Position numbers and translations under genes: made by a program. From Charina bottae (Eukaryota; Chordata; Lepidosauria; Squamata; Charinaidae), in the NCBI GenBank assembly GCA_023362775.1, contig JALMGJ010000003.1, positions 73,626,855 to 73,690,854 of the forward strand: a stretch of DNA of 64,000 bases, read 5' to 3'. Shown here piece by piece: positions 35,531-46,550 of the stretch. A model generated the notes under the pieces. The model was not told the DNA's origin and searched no databases. It was given only the letters and a program-made list of their open reading frames with translations. How positions within the stretch are numbered: position 1 is the first letter of the stretch; the number at the start of each line of letters is the position of its first letter.

Positions 35531-35614
35531 CCTGGCTCTCGAGCATGTCAAAATGCCCTGGAGCATGTCAAAATGGCTCCTGGCATAAAAAGTTTGCCGA
35601 CCCCTGAACTATAC

Positions 35615-36372
35615 ATATACATAGTATTAAGAAATGATAATTTATAATGGTATAGAGTTACTATGCATACACAAACACACGTACTAGTTCAGTTCATCCT
35701 TTTTGAGGAATCAGCCTCCTCTGTTCTAAATGAAGCAGCTTCCTATGCTTAGCTGCAATCACAGGTTGGAGGCAGCTGAGATTGAAATGAAAGAGCCTGG
35801 TGAGGCTTCTTGTTACACTGTAATTCAGATAGCCTTGTTCTCTGTATGAGTGTACTGTGATACCGTGACATTATCCAAAAGGTTTGGCCCAGAATTCCTC
35901 ATTTTGTTCTAGAGAAAGCACAAGACTACCAGATCTGAGCAGCAGAATCCAAAGTCTAGGTGGCAGCAAAGAGATACAGAAAACTCCACCTGTCTGCCGA
36001 TTTCATGTGGCCATCTAGAATTCTGCAGCTCAGGTACAGTGCTCCTAACAGAGCAATCCAGCTGGGAGAAACTTGGAGGAACCCCAGCAACAAAAAGACT
36101 TGGCTGCTAATTAAGTTGAGGAGAGATATGTGCATTTGTCAGCTAATTAAACTGAAGGGCATTTCCCAATAACACAAAGTAAACTGGCATTGCACATGAG
36201 GTTACCAGTCATCAACTTGCCAGTAAATTAATGAAGGGCATCTTTGAATTGGCCAATCCCCAGCCTAGTAGAAAAAAAATGCCCCAGCTGTGACTTTTAC
36301 CACCTCTTAACAGACCACAGAGCAGCATTTGGCTATAGACAAGTAGCCTGTACCATGGTTAGAAGGAATCTT
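35615..36372. other. No recognisable gene
   Basis: AT-rich unique DNA. Confidence 0.45.
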
Positions 36373-36468
36373 ACAAGGTTAGGAACCACAACTTCCAGAA
36401 CACGGCCACACAGCCCGGAAGACCCACAACAGCCATCGAACTCCGGCCGTGAAAGCCTTCGACAATAC
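36373..36468 (+). repeat. Unnamed dispersed repeat ending GTGAAAGCCTTCGACAATACA
   Basis: Contains CGGCCACACAGCCCGGAAGA and CCACAACAGCC; the first is the reverse complement of the block at 57,977-58,027, and the tail recurs at 18.1 kb. The superfamily is not recognised. Confidence 0.6.
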
Positions 36469-37145
36469 AATCTTACCAAGGTTCATCCCAAGCCGGGAAT
36501 GAATAGACGCAGGCAGTTGCTGGAACAGAGGTTTGCTGGTTTATTCCCAAGAGCATATGCAGAGTACAAAGTACAGGGTATGCTGGTTGGAAGGTAGCCA
36601 CACCTGTATTTCCCCCACAGGCCATTTATATAGGAGAGCTTGGTCGTTGCTATGCAAAGGTGTTCCTGCCCCCTAGGAACTTGAGAGAAGTGTAATTTGC
36701 TGGATTTCAGAGAGGAGTCGCTCTGTGGTTGGGCCCCATGCTGTTTGTGTTTCCTGTCTGTGTTTCCTGCAGGCTGTGGCTTTGTCTACTACTTGTAATG
36801 TGCACCTTGGAAGGAATCTTTTGTTATTCGATTATGGAGATCTGTTTGGCTGGGGAAGAAGGTCTACCTGAATGTGCTGGCTAAGTTCTGTGAATGAGCT
36901 GACCTTTTGTGTTCTAAGGTTTCCGATTGAATTGGAAGGGAATCCTTTGTCTGAGCAGTTGGGCTTCCTTTTCCATCTTAATCTCTGGCATTATCAAACT
37001 CATTCTATTTTGTAACCTTTTTTGACAATTGGGGCTTCCTTTACATGTTCTGGAGGAAGACAACATGGAGGGCAGACAGTGTTCTGGGGGGAAGACAACA
37101 TGGAGGGCAGGGAGAGATCTTAATTTATCCCAACACCATCTAGAG
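36469..37145. other. Unassigned; possible repeat
   Basis: Holds a TTTATATAGG TATA-like box near 36,626 and an about 30-bp tandem duplication (GAAGACAACATGGAGGGCAG at about 37,057 and 37,091). It may be part of an LTR, but no ends were found. Confidence 0.3.
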
Positions 37146-37238
37146 CAGTGTTTCTCAACCTTGGCAACTTTAAGATGTGTGGACTTCAACTTACCAGAAT
37201 TCCCCAGCCAGCCAAATTGCTAAGGTTGAGAAACACTG
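37146..37238. mobile_element. Very short hAT element (CAGTGTTTCTCAACC family)
   Basis: 93 bp with inverted ends CAGTGTTTCTCAACCTT and AAGGTTGAGAAACACTG and a perfect 8-bp duplication ATCTAGAG (37138-37145 and 37239-37246). Confidence 0.92.
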
Positions 37239-37538
37239 ATCTAGAGCATTGCTGTGAATGCTTAAAGCTACCAGTTTATCTTTTCTTAGCCATTCCTTCT
37301 CTCATTATCTTCCTTAGACACTGGTTTGATCAAGACTGGTAAGGCTTCTCTTGATTCCTTGTGACGATAAGCCTTTTCTTGGACTTCTTTTGACTTACTA
37401 TCCAGATAGATCCTTCTATCCTCATTGCATTAAAAATGCCTTAATCCTTGATAAATCTCCCACTGAGCCCAGTAGCAGGCACTATAGTGGAGCAGGGGCA
37501 TTGGTTTCAGGCCCTGGAGCCTGAGGGAGCCCCTAAAT

Positions 37539-37640
37539 CAGGGGTGGGGAACCTTTTTTCTGCCAAGGGCCATTTGGATATTTATAACTGGGGGGGGGGG
37601 GGTTCTGGGATTTCCGCAGACCGGGGGCTGGAGTTTGCGG
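37539..37640. mobile_element. Left end of a hAT element, right end missing
   Basis: CAGGGGTGGGGAACC opens like a hAT terminus, followed by a poly-G run. It runs directly into the LINE at 37.64 kb and no matching right end is seen. Confidence 0.55.
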
Positions 37641-39335
37641 GCCCCTGAACTTACACAACAACTTCATAAGCTCATCGAAAAAATCTGGATGAGGGAGGAG
37701 ATTCCAGCAGACTTTAGGGATGCCATAATTATCATTCTCTTTAAAAAGGGTGATAGAACAGACTGTGGAAACTATCGAGGCATCTCCCTTCTAGCCACAG
37801 CAGGCAAAATCCTGGCAAAAATCATCGCAAACCGTCTCCTATCTGTATCAGAAGACATCCTCCCTGAAACACAAAATGGCTTCCGCCCTTCCAGGGGAAC
37901 AGTGGATATGATCTTCACTGCACGACAGCTTCAAGAAAAATGCAAGGAGCAAAACCGCCCTCTGTACATGGCGTTTATTGATCTGACTAAAGCTTTTGAT
38001 ACTGTAAATCGTACTGCTCTCTGGACCATCCTTCTGAAAATTGGATGCCCTGATAAATTTGTGAACATCTTGCGGTTACTCCATGACGACATGATGGCAA
38101 CAATCCTGAATAACAATGGCTCTCAAAGCGATCCATTTAAAGTGGAATCCGGCGTTAAACAGGGATGTGTTATTGCTCCAACCTTATTCGCTATCTTCAT
38201 CGCTGTGATTATACACCTTGTTGAAGAGAAACTTCCTACTGGTGTAGAAATTATATATCGAACAGATGGAAAGCTTTTTAATCTTAGGCTGAAAGCAAAA
38301 AATAAGGTAATTGCAACTTCTGTTATAGAACTTCAATATGCTGATGATAACGTAGTCTGTGCACACTCTGAGGAAGATCTTCAAACTATCCTAAACATCT
38401 TTGCAAAAGCATATGAAAAGCTCGGCCTCTCGATTAACATTAAAAAAACCAAAGTGCTTTACCAGCAAGTTTGAACCAATCCCTCTGCAGCGCCATCAAT
38501 CCAGCTTAAAGGTATGTCACTAGAAAATGTCGACCACTTTTCTTATCTCGGCAGCCATCTATCTACAAAAATTCAGCATCGCCTGAGCTCTGCGAGTGTA
38601 GCTTTCTCCCGAATGAAGCGTAGAGTGTTTGAGGATCGGGACATTCGCAGGGAGACCAAAATGCTTGTTTACAAAGCCATTGTACTACCAACCCTTCTGT
38701 ACGCCTGTGAAACATGGACCCTCTACAAACGCCACCTCCAACTTCTTGAAAGATTCCATCAACGCTGCCTCCGAAAAATTCTGCAAATTACTTGGGAAGA
38801 TAGGCGGACTAATGTTAGCGTATTAGAAGAAGCGAAAACCACCAGCATTGAAACAATGATCATCCAACATCAACTTCGCTGGACCGGTCATGTTGTTCGA
38901 ATGCCTGACCATCGTCTTCCAAAGCAGCTACTTTACCCCCAACTTAAGAATGGAAAACGGAATATTGGTGGACAGCAAAAGAGATTCAAAGATACTCTCA
39001 AAGCTAATTTTAAAAAATGTAATATCAGCATTGAGAACTGGGAAGCCCTAACTCATGAGCGTTTCAATTGGAGGTCATCCTTTATTAATGGCGCTATGGA
39101 CTTTGAAGAAGCACGAGTACAGGGCGAAAAGGAGAAAAGAGCTAAAAGGAAGGCACGTCAGGCAAACCCTCATCATGACCGTCTCCCACCCGGAAACCTA
39201 TGCCCTCATTGTGGGAGGTTGTACAGATCCAGAATTGGCCTTTACAGCCACTTACGGATCCACTGTTAAGATTTTACCCCTGGAAGACAATCTTACTCGG
39301 CTACGAGTGATCGCCAATGATGATGATGCTTTAAG
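37640..39335 (+). mobile_element. Nearly open non-LTR retrotransposon with C-terminal zinc finger (RTE-like)
   Basis: One reading frame runs to 39,269 with a single in-frame TGA at 38,472-38,474. It encodes RT motifs in order: GNYRGISLL, NGFRPSRGTVDM, the FIDLTKAFDTV box, GVKQGCVIAPTLF and LQYADDNV (catalytic YADD). Downstream are the KTKVLYQ region, LLYACETWTLYKR, LRWTGHVVRMPDHRLPKQLLY and a CPHCGRLYRSRIGLYSHLRIHC zinc finger. The 3' end is a TGATGATGATG run, typical of RTE-like elements. The endonuclease half is missing (5' truncation). The upstream start (TTG) is not native. I place it near RTE/Expander-type LINEs with low certainty; it is distinct from Bov-B. Confidence 0.85.
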
Positions 39336-39690
39336 ATGGTGTGACTTGTACAGAACTTAGTAGCATGACAATTTCATAGTGGCGGGGAAAGCAATAGCAG
39401 AGAACTGAGGTGGCTGCAATGGTGTTGTCTCCATTGGTGCAGACCCTTGCCCAGGGCTTGTCAAGATTTCATGGTTCGTTTGATTGTGCTGCAAGTTTTT
39501 TGGCACTATGATAAATGGATTTGGTGATTAATTCAAGAAACCCAGAGCTTACGATATCCAGTCAAATTTTAATTATTGGCTGATTTTCAATCTGTTTTAT
39601 CCAATTTGCAGTTCACTGGTTACAGCTTAATCTTTTGTTGGTTTTCCCATCTGGAGTATGTGATTTTTGGGATACAATAACTCAACTGAT

Positions 39691-39737
<47 letters not shown>

Positions 39738-41207
39738 TTATTATTATATCCCACCTTGTGCTTTAATAAATTTGGGTTATAAAATCAAAATTTTAGACAG
39801 TAGCCTGTAAGGGGCATATGGCTTTAACTCTCCATTAGCAACCTAGAAATGGGGTTCTTTGTGGTCTTTCTTTTTCTAGAACAATTATGAACTTGTTTTT
39901 TCTGGCTTCCTCTGTTTCTCTTCTTTTACTCCCCACACTCTTTTTCATCAGCATCTGAGTGCACAGCCATTCCATCTCATTTTTTTTTTTTTTGCAACTC
40001 CACCTTTTACTTGAAATTTGGTAAATATTATCTTCCTCTGTTTTATTGCTTTTCTGTCCTTAAGATAGTTAGAATTAGCATGCTAATCCACTTGCTAGGG
40101 GTAGACATAGTAATTAAGCCTTTTGTCTACTATAACTTGAATGATTGCTTCCCCTTGCTCTTGATTTCTTTTGTGTTTTTTTAAAAAAACTTGTAATATT
40201 TTGAACTTGGCTGCTTGTCTGAGCTAATCACTTTTCATTGCTTGTAAATATGAGTATGTGTTGATTTAACAATTCCTCATCATTTGTGAGTTTGCATGAA
40301 ATATTTGAACTAATTAATTTTTATTTGTGAGTTAGAAATAACTATTTTCCCAAACAGCAAAACTGACAGTACCCAAATCTGCTATCTACATACCACGCTT
40401 CAGTTCAGTGATTTTTTTTTGTCCTGGCTGTCATTGTCCATTTATGTGGATGTGAGATTTCATACAAACGGGAACAGAGGTTTTTCATTTCTAATAATCT
40501 TATTTTGGTTTAGAAATCATGTACAGCTAGTTGAAGGCTTTACCTTATCACAGAAGATGTTATTTCCTGATTTCAGATCTTGAGATTTTCACATGGTGCC
40601 AGTTGTAGGGTGGATATTTTTGCTGCTGGCACTGGAACCACCCTTGCACAATAAATAGAAGAGATAGTCAGGCTTTGGCCAGGAAGGGTGGCAGTGCAAG
40701 AGTGAGAATAGCAGGATGTATGCCACAAAGAAATAACAATGGAGGGGTAGAAAAGTTGCAAAGCCACTGCTGAGAGAGTCTGGCACCATCCAAAGATTTC
40801 AGTTTTGGGGTTAATAAATAATTTGACTCGGCCTTCAGTGATTATTCCAGCTGGATATGTAAATTCACCTCTGAGGGTAAGGTTCTTTGAGAAGAAAATT
40901 CCAGTGGTGTGTAAGAAATAATGCTAGGTATTAAGTTGAGAGGTTGATGAAGTCATTACTCTTCTATTGAAACATAGGTGGATTTATTTTGTATAGGGTT
41001 GTTGCCAAGCAGCAGCAAAATATCTGCCATCCTAGTTCAGCCCAGAACCCTGATTAAACAAGTGACCAATGTCATATTTTTAGAATTAAGTAGATACTGT
41101 AGTTAGGATCAGAGTTAGCTTAAGACTGTTTATAATGGGTCAACCTATCAAATCGCATTGTATCACTACCACATCAGAACGATTAGGTCTCTGATAATCT
41201 GATATGC
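39336..41207. other. No recognisable gene; (ATT)n at 39.69 kb
   Basis: AT-rich DNA with a trinucleotide tract. A few T-runs; nothing else supported. Confidence 0.4.
39693..39747 (+). repeat. (ATT)n microsatellite
   Basis: About 17 trinucleotide units with one interruption; likely an old LINE tail. Confidence 0.95.
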
Positions 41208-41431
41208 ATTAAGGCACCAAGCTAGAAATCGAGAGACTGTTGAGTTCTAGTCCCGCCTTAGGCCTGAAAGCCGGCTGGGTGACCTTGGGCGAGTCACTCT
41301 CTCTCAGCCCAACTCACCTCACAGGGTTGTTGTTGTGCGGAAAATAGGAGAAGGAAGGAGTATTAGGTATGTTCACCACCTTGAGTTATTTATAAAAATA
41401 ATAAAGATGGGATAAAAAATCTAAAAAAAAA
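41208..41431 (+). mobile_element. tRNA-derived SINE with L2/CR1-like tail, 5'-truncated
   Basis: Shares GAGTTCTAGTCCCGCC, AAAGCCGGCTGGGTGACC and the CACCTTGAGTTATTTATAAA tail with the 15.1-kb copy. Confidence 0.85.
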
Positions 41432-41445
41432 AGAATCATCTGAAC

Positions 41446-41818
41446 CAGAGCTTTCCAAACTGTGTGTCGCGACACAAAAGTGTGTCGCCACACACAGCGT
41501 GGTGTGTCGCCACACCACCCGGAAGCGGCGGCGCGCGCAGCAGCGGCGCGGGATCAGTGCTTCCGCGTTTTAGCGGAGGCCGCCGCCGCCATGCATGCGC
41601 GCACCGCTGCACGCCCCCCGCGCTGCCGCCGTGCGCACACGCCGCCGCACCCCCCTGCACCGCTGACGTGTGCGCGCGCGCCGCCGCACGCCCCCCATGC
41701 TGCCGCCGTGCGCGCGCGCGCCGCCGCACCCCCCCCACACCACTGACGTGTACGCGTGCGCGGCGCTGCCGCCGCTGCCACTCATGTGTCGCCAACAGCG
41801 GCACTTTGGAAAGCCCTT
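41446..41818. mobile_element. GC-rich non-autonomous hAT element (CAGAGCTTTCC family)
   Basis: Ends CAGAGCTTTCCAAACTGTGTG and TTTGGAAAGCCCTT, flanked by a perfect 8-bp ATCTGAAC (41438-41445 and 41819-41826). The interior is about 250 bp of GCCGCC/CGCGCG-rich DNA with repeated ACGCCCCCC motifs. Long frames in it are composition artefacts. Confidence 0.9.
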
Positions 41819-41962
41819 ATCTGAACGTTGAATGTGTCCTTAATCCACATTGATATAAAATGACTTTAAAATATAGATATGAGTGTACTGCTGAAATATG
41901 ATTCTGTCTTCATAAAGGTATCATACTCACTCAGAGTTATTTTCTAAGTATAAGAAGAAAAA

Positions 41963-42285
41963 AAGGTAAAGGTTCCTCCCGCACATTTGTGCAGTCGTGT
42001 CCGACTCTAGGGGCCGGTGCTCATCTCCGTTTCTTAGCCGAAGAGCCAGCGTTGTCCGAAGACGCTTCCATGGTCATGTGGCCAGCATGACGCACACGGA
42101 ACGCTGTTACCTTCCCACCAAAGTGGTACCTATTAATCTACTTGCATTTGCATGCTTTCGAATTGCTAGGTTGGCAAGAGCTGGGGCTAGTGCGGGAGCT
42201 CACTCCGTCACGTGGGACTAGGGATTCAAACCTCTGAACTTGCATCGACAAGCCTGGCGTCTTACCCGCTGAGCCACCATGCCCC
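41963..42285 (-). mobile_element. tRNA-derived SINE with Bov-B-like tail
   Basis: Minus-strand copy; TATAAGAAGAAAA occurs on both sides as probable target duplication. A short deletion lies before the A box. Confidence 0.92.
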
Positions 42286-42289
42286 TACA

Positions 42290-45192
42290 AAGAAAAAAAA
42301 TATAAGAAGAAAAGCAGGTAACAAAAGCAGCCTGCCTCAGCTGGACTTTTCCCTCCCTGCGTCATTCAAACCCCTATAGGGCCATTAATACCAGCTAATG
42401 CATGGGAAGGATTCTATACATTTCTTTGTTTTTTAAAGTAATGTTTATTGTATTTTTATTTACAAAAATTCATGCTGCTAGTAAACTACTTTGGGAGGAT
42501 TGTTACCCTGAAAGGTAAAAATAATACATAATTTGTGGTGATGGTAATGATTGGAAACAGTTTATTTTTCCTTATAAATTAAACATTATTTTATAGAGTT
42601 GGAGGTAGGTCACTTGGAATTAGATCTTGGTTTAATTGTGGATGGAGTATTAGAAGTCACCCTATCTTTGAGACTGAGCACACATACTTTGCAAGAAGAG
42701 TATGCAAGTGTCGTATTCTGTCATCTCTAGTTCAAAGGTTCTTGCTGTTAAACTGGCAAGGCCCTCTTCTGGAGACATTGATGTGAAAGCTGTTGCCAGT
42801 TAAGGTAATAAAGTAAACTGGACCTACATGGACCAGTAGTCCCACTTGGTAGAAGCAGCTTCATGTGTTCTGTCTAGAAAGTAATTATCTGGATTGTTCA
42901 CACTTTACATTAAACTATAATGCATGTTAGTTTGGGCTTAGGATGTTGTGTGATTTCTAAATTGTGGTTTAGGGCTCTGTATGATGTACCCAGGAATTTA
43001 CTCTTTAACTCTCAGCATCCAGTTTGTGAAGAAGAATTTATGGTGGTGATATAGCATTTTTGTCAAGATGAAGGAAGATTGCTCACCACCACCAACTTTT
43101 ATATATCAGAGCTATACAAATGTCAACTATTTAATAATACGAAAAAACTGTTGTGTTGCTGCCTTGAGTGCTTTACAGCTTGGCTTGTTTCATTATCCAC
43201 ACAAGTGTCAAATTCTGTTTGAATCTTGTTAAGAAAAGTCTCAGCCTCAGCTACATCCTTTCCCTTTGTCTGGTACATTAGAAGACTTTGAGCTCTGCTT
43301 AACGCACCCCCCCCCCTTTCAGCGCAAGAAAAAGAAACATTTAAAAAAGGCCTATTACAGGAAGACATTTTCCATGTGCCAGGCCAATTGTCCCCATTCC
43401 CATTGTTTGCTGTTCTGAGCAATTCTTCCCCCCACCCCCGCCTTTTGTGATAACTACCTGATACTGTTAGAATAGGGAATGGACTTATTGCTGGAACAAG
43501 CCTTGTAACAAGTATAACTGGCTGTATTTTTGTTCAGCAAACCATGTAATAAAAATACAATGAGTCTCCTTTCAAACTCACACCTATTAAAGCAGCAGAC
43601 CCATTTTAAGAGTAAACTACCAGTGGTACAAATGTTAAGTACAATAGGAATCTGACCCACCGGAGGACTGAAACTTTCCTTTTGTGTGCTCTTTTAAAAT
43701 GAATACATTTTCAGCTCACCACCAGCTGATTGTTCTTGATTCCCCCATTGTCTGGATGACAATGCAGCCCCCTTACATGGCTACATACCAGTGAGTGAAC
43801 GAGCGAGACCTGCAACAAGAATATGGCTTTCTTTCCCCCTTGGCATAATGGGGTTATGCATTCAACAGGGTTTCTGAAGTAATAAGGACTGGGACGAAAC
43901 CGCAAGCTCCTTTATGTTCAGTTCATTTTCATCTCTGCTCATTGTATCTTTGCAGGACAGGGTGCCCTGAAGATCCTTTTTACATTTCTCTTAAGCTGAC
44001 CTTCTGCAAATTCTTTGAGCTGTTCTGTAAAATGAATAGTATGGTAACTTGAGAAAGGTGGCCTGAGGCTCTGCATGCACAATTTACTGCAGTGTGGACT
44101 GTTGCCCTGCCAACATCTGGAAGAAAAAGGGGTATATCCTAAAGCTCATTTTTTATTCCTGTTGCACACAACATTGAAGTGTCAAAGCAACAAACACAGG
44201 ATGCTTGCAAATGTAGCTAGGAACCCTTGTTAACAGACCCTTGCCGTGACATATAAAATCACTGGAACTTCTGGAAATGATGCCTCTGGGCCAGATGAAG
44301 GGGCAAATATTCAAGATAATGTGCTCAGTTTAAACATTGGGATGTGGAGGTGTCCTACTTTAGAGGACAGATCTCTATTTAAAGGCATCCTTCAAGTTTG
44401 AAGACAAAGCAAACTTAAAAAGAGTAGCAGGGGTCATAAGGTTCTCCATCAGCAGTTAATACCTAACAGGAAGAATACATAGGTGTACAAGTTACCAAAA
44501 TGGTTTTATAATTTTAGTCAATTCCTGTAATTATATCTAAATATAGGTATATTTAGACTCTTTCTCAGTCTCTCTCAGTTGATATTTGCTCTATCTATTT
44601 AAATATCTACAGGCAGAGAGAGAGAGCCTAAGTTATGTAAACTTGTATCAGCTTCTGTTCTCTTTTCTTGGTAATCCATTTCCTTTATTTTTATTATGTT
44701 TTGCTTGTGATATGAAATATGTTTAACCAGGCATTTGACTTACCAGTTACCTGTATAATGCAATTTAAAATTGTTCTTGTTATTCTAATGAAATAAACAC
44801 TAGGATCCAGCTAAAGTCCCCGTAGCTAGTTGAGAATACATGACAAAGCATATACTCTGCCATACATATAAGGCCAAGAGAAGATGGGGATAATGCTGCT
44901 TGCTTCAACTTCTCCCAACTTGTCTTCCTTCAGATATATTGGATTACAGTATAACTTCCATGAACCTCATTCTGTAAAACCATAGTCTATGCTGGCTTTG
45001 AGCTTTAGATCTTCCAATGGCTCGGGAGGGTAGTAGTTTGGGAAATATTGTGTTTTAAGTAAGCTATTCCATTCTGAATGACCATAAATAACTAAAGGAT
45101 ATTACCACTGTTGATGAGCAGCAAAATTATCCAGATATTATGTATACTGTACTAGAAATATATGTGCGATATGCATATAACCTTGATTTCTT
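42290..45192. other. No recognisable gene
   Basis: Unique AT-rich DNA; the frames at 43.1-43.9 kb have no family features. Confidence 0.4.
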
Positions 45193-45424
45193 TAAAAACC
45201 TGGTTCTGCCGCCTGGCTTGGGACAAAGGAAGTGATAGTTCCTCCTGGGGGTGGTTAGTTTAGTAATAACCTTTTAAAATCTTACCATCCTCTGGATTTT
45301 TTATATTTCTATTTATTATGATATTATATTTTAATGATTTATAGTTTTTTTAATTTTTAATTTTAATATTTTTTTGTAAACCGCCCAGAATCTACTGCGG
45401 TAGAGATGGGCGGTGATAAATTTG

Positions 45425-45457
<33 letters not shown>

Positions 45458-45460
45458 ATT
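45193..45460 (+). mobile_element. L2-type LINE 3' tail with (ATCA)n
   Basis: TTTAAAAACCTGGTTCTGCC then the CCGCCCAGAATC tail and seven to eight ATCA units; related to 12.3-12.6 kb. Confidence 0.8.
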
Positions 45461-46217
45461 TATTCTCCTTTTGGAGTTATATTACAGTTAACAAGTGCTC
45501 TTGGTTAGCTTTATAAACCTTTAAATGCTATATTTTCTTAAGTAACATGTTTCTATGGGTAGTCAATCCTCATATAATTCACATTTATTGCTACTTTATT
45601 TGAAAGCATTGGATGCTGGAATGAGGAATAGCCCGTGCTGCAGTATATCCTGTGGCAAGGACTTGAGATATCTTTCTCAAGTTTTTACAAAATGGTTAAT
45701 TTAAGGCCACAACAGATTAATGTGTTTCCTGAGTATATATAGAATATATTTTGTAATAAAATTTCCTTATTAGTTCTGCTGCAATATTTATGAAAATGAA
45801 TGCTTAATCTCTCCTCCAGTGGAATCTATCATAGGGATTGCCTAGATGGCTGATTCCTGCATTGCTGGTGGTTCTTCAGATGGATGTATTGCATATACTC
45901 CTTTTTAATAAAGAAGCGTGCATTTGATATCTCTCCATACCTTTCTTTTCTTGCAGAACCTTATTTCCTTGTTTCTACCATGACCACACATGGATTCATG
46001 CATTGCCTTTTGTTTAAACTTCTCACTCCATTAATTTTTTTCTTTATATTTTTTTATAGTATGGTCCTATAATCACATGTACGGGTTTCAGTCTTGTGTA
46101 TAACTGGAAGCAAACTCCGATGTACACAGGGAGATTTATGTATGGGAAACATGCATGTAGGGTTTCCCTGTGAAATAGATCAAAAACAAGCAAATTGCTT
46201 CATAGAAAATAAATAAA

Positions 46218-46550
46218 GTAAAGGTAAAGGTTCCCCCCGCACATTTGTGCAGTCGTGTCTGACTCTAGGGGCCGGTGCTCATCTCCATTTGTTAGCCTAA
46301 GAGCCAGCGTTGTCTGAAGATGCTTCCACGGTCATGTGGCCGGCATGACGCACGCGGAACGCTGTTACCTACCCACCAAAGTGGTACCTATTAATCTACT
46401 TGCATTTGCATGCTTTCGAATTGCTAGGTTGGCAAGAGCTGGGGCTAGTGCAGGAGCTCACTCCGTCACGTGGGGCTAGGGATTCGAACCTCCGAACTTG
46501 CGATCTTCCGATCGACAAGCCTGGCGTCTTACCCGCTGAGCCACCATGCT
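46218..46550 (-). mobile_element. tRNA-derived SINE with Bov-B-like tail
   Basis: Full-length minus-strand copy with intact A and B boxes; a weak ATAAATA target repeat flanks it. Confidence 0.92.

Larger units (their letters stand above)
33994..35606 (+). mobile_element. 1.6-kb GC-rich hAT element carrying a BCL2L10-like gene start
   Basis: Ends CAAGGGTCGG...and...CCGACCCCTG, flanked by a perfect 8-bp duplication AACTATAC (33986-33993 and 35607-35614), so the whole unit transposed together. Order: hAT left end (to about 34,065, with GCTCGCGAGCC and GCAGCTCTTTGGCCCC), a captured CpG-rich segment with an ATG and BH4-like coding start (about 34,090-34,452), a 116-bp-period minisatellite with inverted parts (34,453-35,420), about 36-bp subterminal repeats (35,430-35,530), and the right end. 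No transposase is encoded. The long open frames on both strands follow from GC content and should not be taken as genes. Confidence 0.85.

Noticed and set aside
33870..35647. Very long frames on both strands (422 and 554 codons and others)
   Set aside because: They overlap in all frames within a GC-rich tandem repeat inside a transposon; only the 44 codons at 34,319 resemble a protein family.
41436..41853. Arg/Ala/Pro-rich frames
   Set aside because: Lie wholly within the GC-rich hAT element; low-complexity translation.
6459..46550. tRNA genes suggested by A and B boxes
   Set aside because: The heads are followed by SINE bodies and Bov-B-like tails, and do not fold as complete tRNAs.
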